Below, piece after piece: positions 23,030 through 34,508 of a stretch of DNA of 64,000 nucleotides (position 1 is the first letter of the stretch; each line of letters starts with the position of its first letter). The notes under the pieces were generated by a model. It ran no database searches, was not told the DNA's origin, and saw nothing but the letters and a program-made list of their open reading frames with translations. This stretch comes from Selaginella moellendorffii (Eukaryota > Streptophyta > Lycopodiopsida > Selaginellales > Selaginellaceae): positions 4,466-68,465 of the forward strand of contig NW_003314320.1 of the NCBI RefSeq assembly GCF_000143415.4. The letters run 5' to 3'. The translations under genes and the position numbers were made by a program.

Positions 23030-23590
23030 GAAAGAGGAAACGCAAACTAAGGAAGGAGCGAGAACAGAAGAAGAAAAAGACTAAGCCTTTAGCTCTCGTT
23101 ATTGTGCAGCAAGAGCATGAAGAAAGAGAACTAGAAACTCTGGTGGAGGGAGAAAGCTAAGAACAGCAAGAACAAACTTGTGTGGATGAAAATGCAGACA
23201 AAGAAAAGGTAAAGTTTTATGTTTATTTAGTTACTCGTCTTCAAACAAGCTAAAGACTAACCACTATTTTTAGAGAGATGACGGAATAAGGAATGATGAG
23301 GAGGAGTGACAACGATGTGAGCAGCAAGTGGTAATTTGCTTATTGCATAAACTAGTTTTTGTTCTTATCTCTCTGTATTGTGTAGCACGAGCATGAAGAA
23401 AGAGAAAGAGAAACTCTAGTGGAGGGAGAAAGCCAAGAACAGCAAGAAAGAACTTGCATGGATGGAAATGCGAACAAAGAAAAGGTAAAGTTTTATGTTT
23501 ATTTAGTTACTCATCTTCATAGCTAAATACCAACCACTATTTGCAGAGAGATGCCAAGGAAAACGATGGAATTAGGAAGGAAACTTCGCC
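23030..23590 (+). repeat. Duplicated Lys/Glu-rich exon-like segment
   Basis: A phrase of about 145 bp occurs at about 23105-23250 and again at 23382-23525: GAGCATGAAGAAAGAGAA, GTGGAGGGAGAAAGC and GAAAAGGTAAAGTTTTATG. Each copy has an exon-like body and a GTAAAG donor-like end. The first copy carries an in-frame TAA where the second has CAA. Confidence 0.65.
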
Positions 23591-23602
23591 AAAAAAATTC
23601 TG

Positions 23603-24963
23603 TATGCTAATCTCTTTGAATTTGACCTATTATTTGGGGCCAAGATTGCCACACATCATCTGATTCGAACTAAGGATGCTCATCCAATTAAGATTCTTAT
23701 TCATTGTCGGTCACCCAAAGAGATTAAGATTTTACGTGCAAACGTCAAGGAGATGTTGAAAAAAAGTGTTATTCGAAAGTTATGAAGTCCTTGGGTATGT
23801 GAACCTCATCTTGTGATGAAGCCTAATAAGAGTATTTGTTTCTGCATCGATTATCGTCCGTTAAACGAAGTGACAATCCCGGATATATACCCTCTTCCTC
23901 ACATTGCTGATCTCTTGGATCATCTGGAGAGAACTCATTGGTTTACCAAGTTAGATCTTGTTTTTGGGTACTGGCAAGTACTGATGGTTGAAGAAGATAA
24001 TTGTAATATTGTTTTTCATACACCATTTGATTTGTACAAGTTCTTGGTGATGCTATTTGATTTGAACAATGCTTTAGCAACTTTTTAGTAGATGATGGAT
24101 GAAGTTCTATGTGATATGCCAAAGGTGACTGTTGACTTCATTGATGATGTCTTGATTCACTTGGAGGGGACGTGGGAGGAGCATGTCTGTGATGTTTATA
24201 AAGTGTATGGATCAACTATGAGATGTTGGTTTAAAGCTGAAGCAGTCGAAGTGTGTGTTTGGGTCCAAGGATATGACTTATCTTGGGTACCATATTTCTC
24301 GTGAGGGTTTACAAGTTGATCCTGACAAACTTATGGTTGTTATAAAGTTCCTTACTTCAAAATGTATGAATGATGTGCAACACTTCCTGGGTAAGGTGCA
24401 GTATCTCGGTTATTTTGTGGATCATCTTTTTGATTGCATTACACCATTGCAAATGTTGCTGAAGTCATCAACGTCATCATTTATTTGGTCTCCGGATTGT
24501 GAGTAGGCGTTCATGAATCTTAAGGGGCTATTGATGACTCTTCCGATTTTGGCATATCCTAACTATACTTGACCTTTTATTTTGCACGTGGATGCTTATG
24601 ATATTGGTTTTGGAGGTTTGTTAATGCAAGAGAGCCTGAGTGTACCATTGTCAGCACCATTCTATTGTGTATATAAGTTATACATTATAACCAGCGAGTT
24701 AATGCAAGAGAGCCTGAGTGTACCAGTGTTAGCAACATTCTATTGTGTATATAAGTTGTACATTATAACTAGCGAGGTGAACTACTCCACGATAGAAAAG
24801 GAGTGTTTAGTAGCAGTCTAAGGTTTCGAGAAACTGCATGCATATTTATATGGTTCTTAGATGTTACTTAAAGGTGATCATGTTGCTATTACTTCATTAC
24901 TGAAGCGAAAGAACCTGGTTGGTCATACTACTTGATGGGATTTCAAGCTTTAAATATATGATT
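23603..24963 (+). mobile_element. Gypsy A/B-family fragment, internal RT-RNase H only
   Basis: Corresponds to 4740-5770 of element A but keeps the RT palm (FIDDVLIH near 24140). No LTRs. Many changes are C-to-T or G-to-A relative to A and B (R to H/C, P to L, Q to stop), with stops at 23782, 24087 and 24504. A 78-bp, in-frame tandem duplication lies at 24621-24698 / 24699-24776. It ends abruptly at 24963 next to DUF4419-like text. Confidence 0.85.
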
Positions 24964-25059
24964 TAGAGCAAGCTCAAGAAGGCCAAGGTAAGCTGGTGTG
25001 GATTTTAAGAAATTTAAGATTTAGAATTTAAAGTTTTAAAAATCTATAAACCTTCGAAC

Positions 25060-26187
25060 TCAAGAATGGTGGCATTTGTCCAAGAATGAGCCAACCAAGC
25101 TGTCGAGATTCCAGCCCAAGAGCAACCATTTCTTGGAGGAATTCAGGGATTACTAGGAGGAGGGCTGCTATGAAGTGTTGCAGGGCACTAGCATGCCTTC
25201 CATCCAGTGAAGAATGGCTCTATGGCATGTGCCATCAGAGCTTACAACACCCACCATACCCATTGCTGTCCAGTTTGGATCCTTTGTCAATGGCAACACC
25301 GAGGCATTGCAATTGATCTTTATTGATCACAAGGGCAAGAAGGAGCTGGTTGTGTCCTAGACAACCGCACTTCGACTATGGGCTCCTGGCAAGGGAGATG
25401 AGTGTAGATATATCAAGGATGAGAAGGTCTGTGATTGGATCTTGCTAAGCTTCTTGACCACGACCAAGAATGATATGGTGGGGGGCAATGTGGTTTTTAT
25501 GGCCACCTTCAAGAACTACTTTGAATACACATAAATGGATTTTTCCTGGATGCTTTCAAGCTTGTGGCTACTTTTGCATCATAGTGTGTTTGATAATTGT
25601 TTTTCTACGTGATTTTGTGCTCAACGTTGTGTTCTAAGATCTTGTTCGTGATCTTTTTCCCAGCTTTCATCTAATGTGTAGGATCCCTTTCATTACTCTT
25701 TTGGGACAACCGAGGACTAGGAGGAAATCGATCGGAGAGTGGACAAGCTGGACAAGTATGGCAAAATTTGCAAAAAGTGGCATGTCATGCTCAAGAAGAT
25801 CACCACCCAGTTCATGGAGAGCAGCAAAGGCAACATGGACAAGGACTTTTGTTGCCACTAGATTAGAGGGGGGCCAAGCTCTCTGAGCTACACCACTGGC
25901 TGGATCTCAGCCTTTTGCATCTTCAACAAGGAGGGAAATTGGCATGGCAATATTGGGCAATTTGATTATAGGAACATGAGTGATGATATTGTGGGAGAGT
26001 ATCTGTGTGTTTTGAGCAGGGCTACCTTGGATAAGTGAATGACAATGGAAGAACTTATGAGGCTTTCATATTTGTGGGACATATGGGATACGTGGTCACC
26101 TAGGATGACAAGAAAGTGATTGCTCCAAAGAGTGTCTGGGCCATGACTCTCAAGAACACACTCAAGAAGCCCAAGATCACTAGCTAA
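25060..26187 (+). pseudogene. DUF4419-like pseudogene
   Basis: Aligns along both exons of gene 1. Exon 1 runs from ATGGTGGCATTTGTCC (about 25064) to FEYT (about 25531), and the intron to about 25664. Exon 2 runs to the 'VWAMTLK' tail and TAA at 26187. Lesions: stops in the early region (DY-stop, HPV-stop, VS-stop), loss of the HHNL.IRPDD stretch, several frameshifts and a dropped segment around 'YLTVDV'. The pattern is decay in place after duplication, not a retrocopy, because the intron position is kept. Confidence 0.85.
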
Positions 26188-27029
26188 TTATAAGTTCTCT
26201 AAAGTGAGGAGAAGAGAATATATCAATTTCACAGCTAACTATGCAAGAAGTGAAAGATGAAATTGTTATTTTCTCTAACAAAAAGAAAAGAAGAAAAGTA
26301 GCTTCTGCATATAACTTCCCAAATAAGGAGATATATTCCTTTTGGACCAATTTTTGAAGTAGTGGATAAAGCATTTTGGTAGTCTCAATCATTATGGCTG
26401 GAATTAAAGGAGTTCAAGGAGTTTCTATCTTCCTATAATATGAATATATTCTTTGAATTTCCATGAACTAATTCATCAAGTAGGAAGGGTATGGAGATAC
26501 ATCTTGATCTACATAATTGTTGTAGGGTAAAGATGATCCACTCTTCCCATTTCAATGAATCTGTATCCATATGGTAGACAACTTAAGTGTGTCACTAAGA
26601 AATATATTTCTAATCATAACAAGAACATATATTTCTTTGAAAGCTTAATGATTAATCCCCCAGGTGTCATGAGGTTGTTACAAGGTTTAGATGTCACAAA
26701 TATGGGGCAACACCTGTGTGTTAAATATATTGTGATATAAGGATGTATTACTTTCTTTCATGAGATGACTATTTAGGCAGAGTAATAGTGCATGTTGAAC
26801 ACCATCAACACGCAACAGAGGAAGGAATCCTCTATGATTCTTTTCACAATTTGAAAGTTACCATTACTACAAGGTTTAGAAAGAAAAGTATTGCAACTCC
26901 AAAGTGTGTTCAATAGTCTATTCTAAAGGATTATGTGGTGGACACGTTACTACAATCTAATAGCAAAACAAATTTCACGGAGAACATCTTGAAGGACCTA
27001 CTTTGAAATATAGAACTTGTGACAAATTT
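26188..27029. other. AT-rich stretch, nothing recognised
   Basis: About 70% A+T, no frame with family-like features. It may be the eroded 5' half of the gypsy element whose RNase H begins at about 27110, but I cannot align it. Confidence 0.5.
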
Positions 27030-27382
27030 AAATAGGTATAAGATTAATACTTAACTCTATTTTATCACTAATAACACTATTTTTTTTTGCAGAACAAAGA
27101 ATTGGATGCAAGAAGGGTAAGATGGAAACACTATTTGAGAGTAACCCTACCTTTAACGGACTAAACGGGAAAAGGAAGATGGTATGGATAGTAGAATATG
27201 AAGCGGCATTTATCCACCTAAAAAAGAAATTGAGGAAGACTTCTATATTGGCTTTACGAGACTTTGATAAGGACTTCGAGGTAGAAATAGATGTTTTAGA
27301 CTTTGCGTTAAGCATAATTTTGGAACAAAACAACCATCCAATGGTATTCTTTTCAAAAAAGTTAAACAAATTTTAGCGAAAG
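27030..27382 (+). pseudogene. Gypsy E fragment: RT end and RNase H start
   Basis: Shows EAAFIHLKKKL, ILALRDFDKDFEVEIDV and HPMVFFSKKLNKF, the standard RT/RNase H connection. It belongs to a family different from A/B. The frame resumes at 34509 with WP.HEKE.FAVV, so element D split it between 27382 and 34509. Confidence 0.75.
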
Positions 27383-28473
27383 TGTAGCACACGTGGTTTT
27401 GACCATTTATCCTATAGTGATTTACCATAGGATAACACCACGAAGCGGAACCTAAACCCTCTTTATGCCACATGACACATGCCACGTGTTATATGCCACA
27501 TGTCCAAAGGACAGTGGTGTGGAACCCGAGGTTCAGGGCCTTGGGCCACTGAACGAAGGAACGGTGCCAAACTCCCAAGCATGAAGCCAAGGAGTGACGG
27601 AACCGAACCACAGAGCAACTCCCAAGCATACAGCCCAAGGAGCGAAGGGACAAGAGCCCGGAGCGACTTGGAATAGTCATGGAGCAACCAGCATCCCAAT
27701 GCCAAGACCAGCATGCAAAACGGAGCCAAATAGAGTCTAGCGCTATTTTGGCATACTGGTAGCCTAACGTGAGGATATAGGTACTCCACCAGCTAGCATG
27801 GAATGGAACTTGGGCTTAGACCCAAACTGGACACAGAACAAGGACAGGCACACAAGCAGGAGCTAGACTATGCCTCAAGTTGGTCGGCTATGCCCGACCT
27901 ACTCACTATTCCTATTATACATTTGAAACCTCCCTTAGTATCAAGAGTTAGTCTCTGGGACAAGCTCGAAACTTACTAAATATGGAATGTCCTTAGATTG
28001 TGAATTTGGACACGGGACGAACACCATTGTGTTCAGACTGATCTCTACATTCCGTAGATATGCCAAATGAGCAAATCTGGACACTTTCCATAAATAGCAT
28101 TTGGGACCGAAATGAGACTAACACAAAGGGCATGATAGCGAGGGTGTTTGGCAGACACGGTAAGCTATCATCTAGCGATATTGAGGGACCAATCTCAATA
28201 CGCAAGGGTTCTTGTCACTAGCAAGTGCAAGACAAAACGAGACGGGAACTCCTTACTGGGCTAAGTATGCTTAGCTAATAACACGTAGGAATTCCATTCT
28301 TATGCTCATCCGATTTAAGTACACTCGAAATGCCTAGTTAACTCCACTAGCACAAGAGGGACTGATAAAGGGTCTAGCAATACCGACCTCCTGCCGTCGT
28401 GGCAGTAAGGAAAGAGTGTCCGTAAGGACTAGTCGACAGGTAACTTTCGATACCCGAAGTCATATGCGCGACA
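27383..28473 (-). repeat. 3' LTR of element D
   Basis: TGTAGC...GCGACA on the plus strand, read minus as TGTCGC...GCTACA. It lacks a 35-bp piece near 27925 that the 5' LTR and element C have (the 'GGGCTTTCACCCC' segment). Confidence 0.88.
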
Positions 28474-28489
28474 CTCTCCCCCCCTAGGG
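28474..28489 (-). other. Polypurine tract of element D
   Basis: On the minus strand the bases just before the 3' LTR read CTAGGGGGGGGAGAG, matching element C's tract at 2933. Confidence 0.7.
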
Positions 28490-31400
28490 AAGATCGACGT
28501 CCTCGTCGATGCATACTCCAGTCTAGAATACCGCCAAGGAAACAACTCTAGAAAAAGTTCACGGAATTCACACTATGTGAGAAATGCACCAACTTAAATG
28601 AGTGAGGGGGCAACCTCTTTGTCTAACGCGGATGCGCTACTAGCTCAGACACCTTCCGACCGTCGCTGACAAGGAAATGACCAACAAAGTTAGCCACCCT
28701 TGCTGCTCTGGGAGTCACCCAGCTTACAAAAGTGTGATATGCCCCTGCCTGCAAGGATATAGAGAGAGAAGCCAAAGGCCCCAACCCTCCTGAGCAAAGA
28801 AACCAAACTTGTCTGTAAGGTTTAGATAGACTACTGTCAACAGGCAGTTAGAGGTATTTACACAGTCACGCCCTTTGAATGGAATAAGAAACATCGACAG
28901 AGAGGCAGGTGATGTGACCAGTCAACAGTAGCTACCCCATGACGAGAGATTTCACCATGCACATGAAGTGCTGAAGCCAGTCTGCCTATACTGGCCCAAA
29001 CTCAAAGATCAATATATGGACCATATCAAAGTTATAGACAATGATATCTAAGAGACTTAATTATCAGTGAATAAAGCTTAGATTAGAACACAAAAGTATT
29101 CCAAGTAAGTTATTATCTGATAAAGCAGTATTATAGTTTAGGAACCACCAAGCTCACAATCATTGGAAAACATAGGATTCACTATCCAACAAAATTCAAT
29201 AGCAAGTATATCATCAAGTACACTCAATGAGAAAACTTAACTATCGAAGATTGTAGACAGTATGTGAAACAACTTACGAAAGATAACTTAAAGAACACTG
29301 AGTATCATTGACTGGTAGGTAAAATGCTTGCGAATGTATCACCCGAAGGAAATAACATCTTAATCGATCAGAACTAACTCAAGCAACAATCAACAGAACA
29401 GAATGAATGTGGCAAGACCAACAAACACTCATTCATGCCAATTATCACATAAGTTAATCTGAATAGATCCTGGTCAATAATACCAAGGAACCAAAGTTGC
29501 TTAAGTAAGTGTCAGCAACATCCTATCGATATCTCAAACCCAAGAGACCAATCCAGAGCAAACCACAAAGAACATGTGGTATTGCAAAAAGCCATAAGCC
29601 ATCAAAAAGAACAACTAACCATCATGAAAGATCATCAATCATCCCATCAATAATGCATAATCGTCATCGAAGAAAGAATCCACCATCCTAAAGAATGGCA
29701 AATCATTCTAGATCAATGATAATCAAGCAAAACCTTTATCAAGGATAATCAACTATTCTAGATGATAGTCAATCATCATCAATGATTGCTAGATGCAAAA
29801 GCCAACTTTAACATTGAAGCTAATAAGCCAAAATGCCTTCCCCAACAACTCCTAGCAAATGGAGCAATGAGCATAAAAACTCAAGGAACCAAAAGCTCGA
29901 AGAAGGCTATAGCTAAATTTTTGTTTATAATGATCACAAGTCTTGTATGAACTAACTTCAATGCTAAAGAAGAAATCATAGTACAACCCACAATATCCTT
30001 CTCAACACATCTAGAAGTCAAACTTCATAATACAAAGCTAATAGAGAGCATATCTACATCGATCCAAAAACTAAGCACAATGAAGCTATACTCAACAAGT
30101 GATCATTGAATGATCCTCCATGAATCCATTTATAGCAAGACGTAACTCACTTCATAATAAGCCCAAAAAAAAAAAATCATTAATGATCGTTATATCCTGA
30201 ACTCAAATCCAGCAAGGACTCAACATTCTAATATCGATCACTAACTCTTCCTCTCGCAGAGTTAGCATAGTCCATGACTAAATCACTTTTCAAAGAAAAG
30301 CTAAAGCTCAACCCTACTAAATAATTTCGTCTAGAATACAACTAACTTAAATTTGCCACTTAGCTCGTTTGAACATCAATACAGTTGCTAACTAGCAATT
30401 GTACAAATATAAATAACACAAAGCCATAGCCAAATCATCAACACTATCTTCATCAAGACTAAAGAAACTCAATATCAATCCTTGCAAGGATATCTCATTT
30501 CACTCAGATCTCAATATTAACAATGTCAATGACAAGGCATCACTTCAATGTTATCAACACCAAAACAAAACTAGAAGAAAGCACGAGTGAATCACTACTC
30601 AAAACTCTCTAGCAACCAAGCTAACCAAAGTCGAAGATACTTTAGTTAGTATCCAAGACCAATCCTCCAACAAAACTTAGTTACAGACAACACTTCATCA
30701 AGGAGTGATTCACCACGTCTAAGACTCAATGAAATCCAATACTATAGACTAGATGTAACCAAATGATATCAACAGAGATAGAGTCGACATGTCAACATGA
30801 AAAGCTCATGTAAGTCTAATGACATGATCCTGCGCAACATCATCCGGTAAAGCAAGCCCATCACTGCTAAATCATCATCGAGCGAAGCAAGTATCAACAG
30901 TCTTTGGACAAAGTCTACAAGTAATCACTAGTCGCAAAGCAACTAACAATCACTCCTCAACTTGCCTTCACAAGACCCAAACACCAACTCTTGTCATTAA
31001 GTTATATACTTGTCCAACATGAACGTGATACCCCAGGTATGAGATAAAAGTTCATAGACAAGCACAAACTAAATGACCACTTGAATCCAACTCAACCGCG
31101 ATAAGCTCACCAAAACATTTAACCACTAACTCTGAGCATGTTTTGAAGAGGCTAACTATGCATGATCAACACTCAGTCAAAATGAAAGTGAAGATCATGA
31201 GATGGACTCATGTTGGTACACAACCTCCACTTAGATAAAGCTATAGTATGGGTACCAACATCTCAAACTCAAACAACTAAGTTGGACATCACTATCCTCA
31301 GCCAAAGCACAGGGCCACCAAGACCAAGTCAAGATTAGTGAGAGCTCACTACTCTCATAGAGTCTAAGCGAAATGCAAGGTGCAACCTACCACCGAGCAT

Positions 31401-33368
31401 AATGCTACAAAAGAAAGGCACAAGAGTCACCCTTCTTAGAAAAGTGTAAAGGCCACTTTTCTACACCAACTCTAGACTCTATTCAACTCAATTGCTTTAG
31501 CCCCAAAAGTCAGCATCCCTTTCGGGCTGCGTCATACAAACTATTTACTAAGGTCTAACCCAACCAAACGACAGATCAGCCATTGGAAAAGCCTAAGAAA
31601 ATTTATGGAAAAATTTCCATCTTAGAGAAAGAATGACTCTCAGTCCAAGATTGCAAACTTTCAAGACTCAACCAACTTCCTCCTACTAACAACTTCACAT
31701 AGGTTCACCTCAACACGAATTCTCACGACCCATAATATGCTTAAGCATCGAACATCTTTGCCCATTTTTCCAATATCCAACACTGACATCCGCAAAGTGC
31801 AAAATGAACATTTAAGGCTTGATCACGAAGATCATATCTTCGGATATTCACATTGCACTAACACTCTTCTTCAATCACCTTCAAGATCCAATGTGAAGCC
31901 AAAACACTAACAAGAAAAATGACATGGAAAATCAAGTTTCAAGATAAATTCCTTATCACTTGAAATAACAATGCCACGTCCACTAACACAAGTGTTAGTG
32001 ATGTCAATGCCATAACTACATATCTTCTCCATCCGATAATCTACTCCAAATGTTAACGGATAAACAAATAAGTCATAGCAAGTGAATGTTATAACCATTT
32101 TTCCAACACCTAATGGGCAAACTCAAGGAAATAAAGTACCAACTTAAGCCTAGCATAATGGACCACCATCAAAAATCCAGTTAAAGCTACTACAATGCTA
32201 CTTCGTGCAAGTAGACTAGCTTCACTATCAACCACTTTAGGGTTGATCATCATTTAACCAAGCAACTTCGTAAACACATTGCTCACTATCACATGGGTAT
32301 GATATAAAATCACAATGATTTGATCATCAATTGAGCAACACCACAAACAATGCCTATATCATTACTACAAAATTTATATAAGTATCAAGTGCCAACTCGA
32401 TTCGACAAAATGCAACACAATTGCCACACTTCACCGATAAAGATTTATAACACCGAACACCACTAACTTTTGTTCACAACACAGTCAAGCTCATGCCACT
32501 CTCTTTCCTACCAAACTCAAAACTAATCCAACACCAAGCTACTCAAAGAGCAATAGCAAGATTCCCCAGAAAAGAATTGAGCATTGCAACCCACATCTTC
32601 AATAGCAAGCCTAGACAAAATGGTATAGCACTTCACTGCTATCCATCCCACAACTCACCATTGTAAGACTATCATCTCCAACATGCATCAAGATAGGGAC
32701 TTTTGTTTGCATGATGTGAACACGAGCAATGAGTTAACACCTCGTTGCAAATTATCTCTCCAAGAAGAGAAAATGATTTACGTGTTTGATCCTTCGTCCT
32801 TGACGACTCTCTTTCCGGCCTTATCTTGACTAAACCTCAAGCTTGCATTCGCATTGCCTTCAGTTCAATCCAAGAAAAGTTTATGAAAGAGCACGGCAAT
32901 GATTACTTGAATCAATAGACCAATCCCCACAGTCTTGATTGATTCACCCATAATCATGCCTAGGAAGGATCCACTAGTGCTGTTCTAAACAACTACAGAC
33001 CAGCCTATTTGCCACTCATAACAAACCTAGGGAGGTTTGCTTTCACCCATAGTACATGGAACAACTCATGGAACCAATGATAAGCTAACATTAATCCTGC
33101 CAACTCAAAGTGTAACCTCGAGTTTCTAATGTGCCACACTCACGAGCCCAAGGGCAAACTCGTGTAAACAGAACAACTCAGTCTACCCTATGAGCCCAAG
33201 AGCAAGCTCACATAATATGGAACAACAAGGTAACCAAAACCTATAACAAGGAACCAATGCGAAGTCTTTACACCAAAACGCGTACCCATTTGGATCATTG
33301 TTTTCATCTTTACGTATGCAATGAGACTAGTTACCCAATCTCATTGGATAGCACTCGCTGAGACTCTA
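28490..33368 (-). other. Internal non-coding region of element D
   Basis: A-rich on the plus strand, with many short direct words but no frame above about 70 codons on either strand. The 3' three-fifths (to about 31400) align with positions 1-2930 of the window; the remainder has no counterpart here because element C is cut by the window edge. Confidence 0.7.
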
Positions 33369-33380
33369 TCTCTGATACCA
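33369..33380 (-). other. Primer binding site, initiator tRNA-Met type
   Basis: Minus strand TGGTATCAGAGA lies 2 nt inside the 5' LTR. The plant initiator Met tRNA site is TGGTATCAGAGC, so 11 of 12 bases fit. It sets the minus orientation. Confidence 0.85.
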
Positions 33381-33382
33381 AA

Positions 33383-34508
33383 TGTAGCGCACGTGGTTTT
33401 GACCCTTTATCCTATGTGATTTACCATAGGATAACACCACGAAGCGGAACCTAAACCCTCTTTATGCCACGTGACACATGCCATGTGTCATATGCCACAT
33501 GTCCAAAGGACAGTGGTGTGGAACCCGAGGTTCAAGGCCTTGGGCCACTGAACGAAGGAACGGTGCCAAACTCCCAAGCATGAAGCCAAGGAGTGACGGA
33601 ACCGAACCATGGAGCAACTCCCGAGCATACAACCCAAGGAGCGAAGGGACAGGAGCCTAGAGCGACTTGGAATAGTCCTGGAGCAACCAACATCCCAATG
33701 CCAGGACCAGCACGCAAAACAGAGCTAAATAGAGTCTAGTGCTATTTTGGCATACCGGTGGCCTAACGTGAGGATATGGGTACTCCACCAGCTAGCATGG
33801 AATGGAACTTGAGCTTAGACCCAAGTCAGACTTAGAACAAGGACAGGCACGCAAGCGGGAGTTAGACTATGCCTCAGGTTGGTCGGCCATGCCTGACCTA
33901 CCCACTATCCCTACTATACATTTCCCCCCTTGAGGAACACATGCTTTGGGCTTTCACCCCAAGCCTCCCTTAGTATCAAGAGTTAGTCTCTAGGACAAGC
34001 TCGAAACTTATTAAATATGGAATGTCCTTAGATTGTGAATTTGGACACGGGACGAACACCATTGTGTTCAGGCCGATCTCTACATTTTGTAAATATGCCA
34101 AATGAGCAAATCTGGACACTTTCCATAAATAGCATTTGGGACCGAAATGAGACTAACACAAAGGGCATGATAGCAAGGGTGTTTGGTAGACACGGTAAGC
34201 TATCATTCAACAATATTGAGGGACCAATCTCAATACGCGAGGGTTCTTGTCACTAGCAAGTGCAAGACAAAACGAGATGGGAACTCCTTATCGAGCTAAA
34301 TATGCTTAGCTAATAACACGTAGGAATTCCGTCCTTATGCTCGTCCGGTCTAAGTACACTTGAAATGCCCAGTTAACTCCACTAGCACAAGAGGGACTGA
34401 TAAAGGGTCCAGCAATACTAACCTCCTGCCGTCGTGGCAGTAAGGTAAGAGTGTCCGTAAGGACTAGTCAATGGGTAACTTTCGATACCCGAAGTCACAT
34501 GCGCGACA
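33383..34508 (-). repeat. 5' LTR of element D
   Basis: 1,126 bp with TG...CA ends. Differs from the 3' LTR by scattered substitutions and the 35-bp indel, so the insertion is old. Confidence 0.88.

Larger units (their letters stand above)
27383..34508 (-). mobile_element. Complete non-coding LTR retrotransposon D (7.1 kb)
   Basis: Two direct LTRs (1,091 and 1,126 bp) flank a 4.9-kb internal region. On the minus strand a 12-nt primer binding site follows the 5' LTR and a purine tract precedes the 3' LTR. There is no gag or pol: the longest frames are about 70 codons. Element C is a second, oppositely oriented member, so the non-coding interior is a family property and not one copy's decay. 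LARD-like classification is inference. No matching target duplication is seen (GAAAG left, GTGGC right). Confidence 0.88.
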
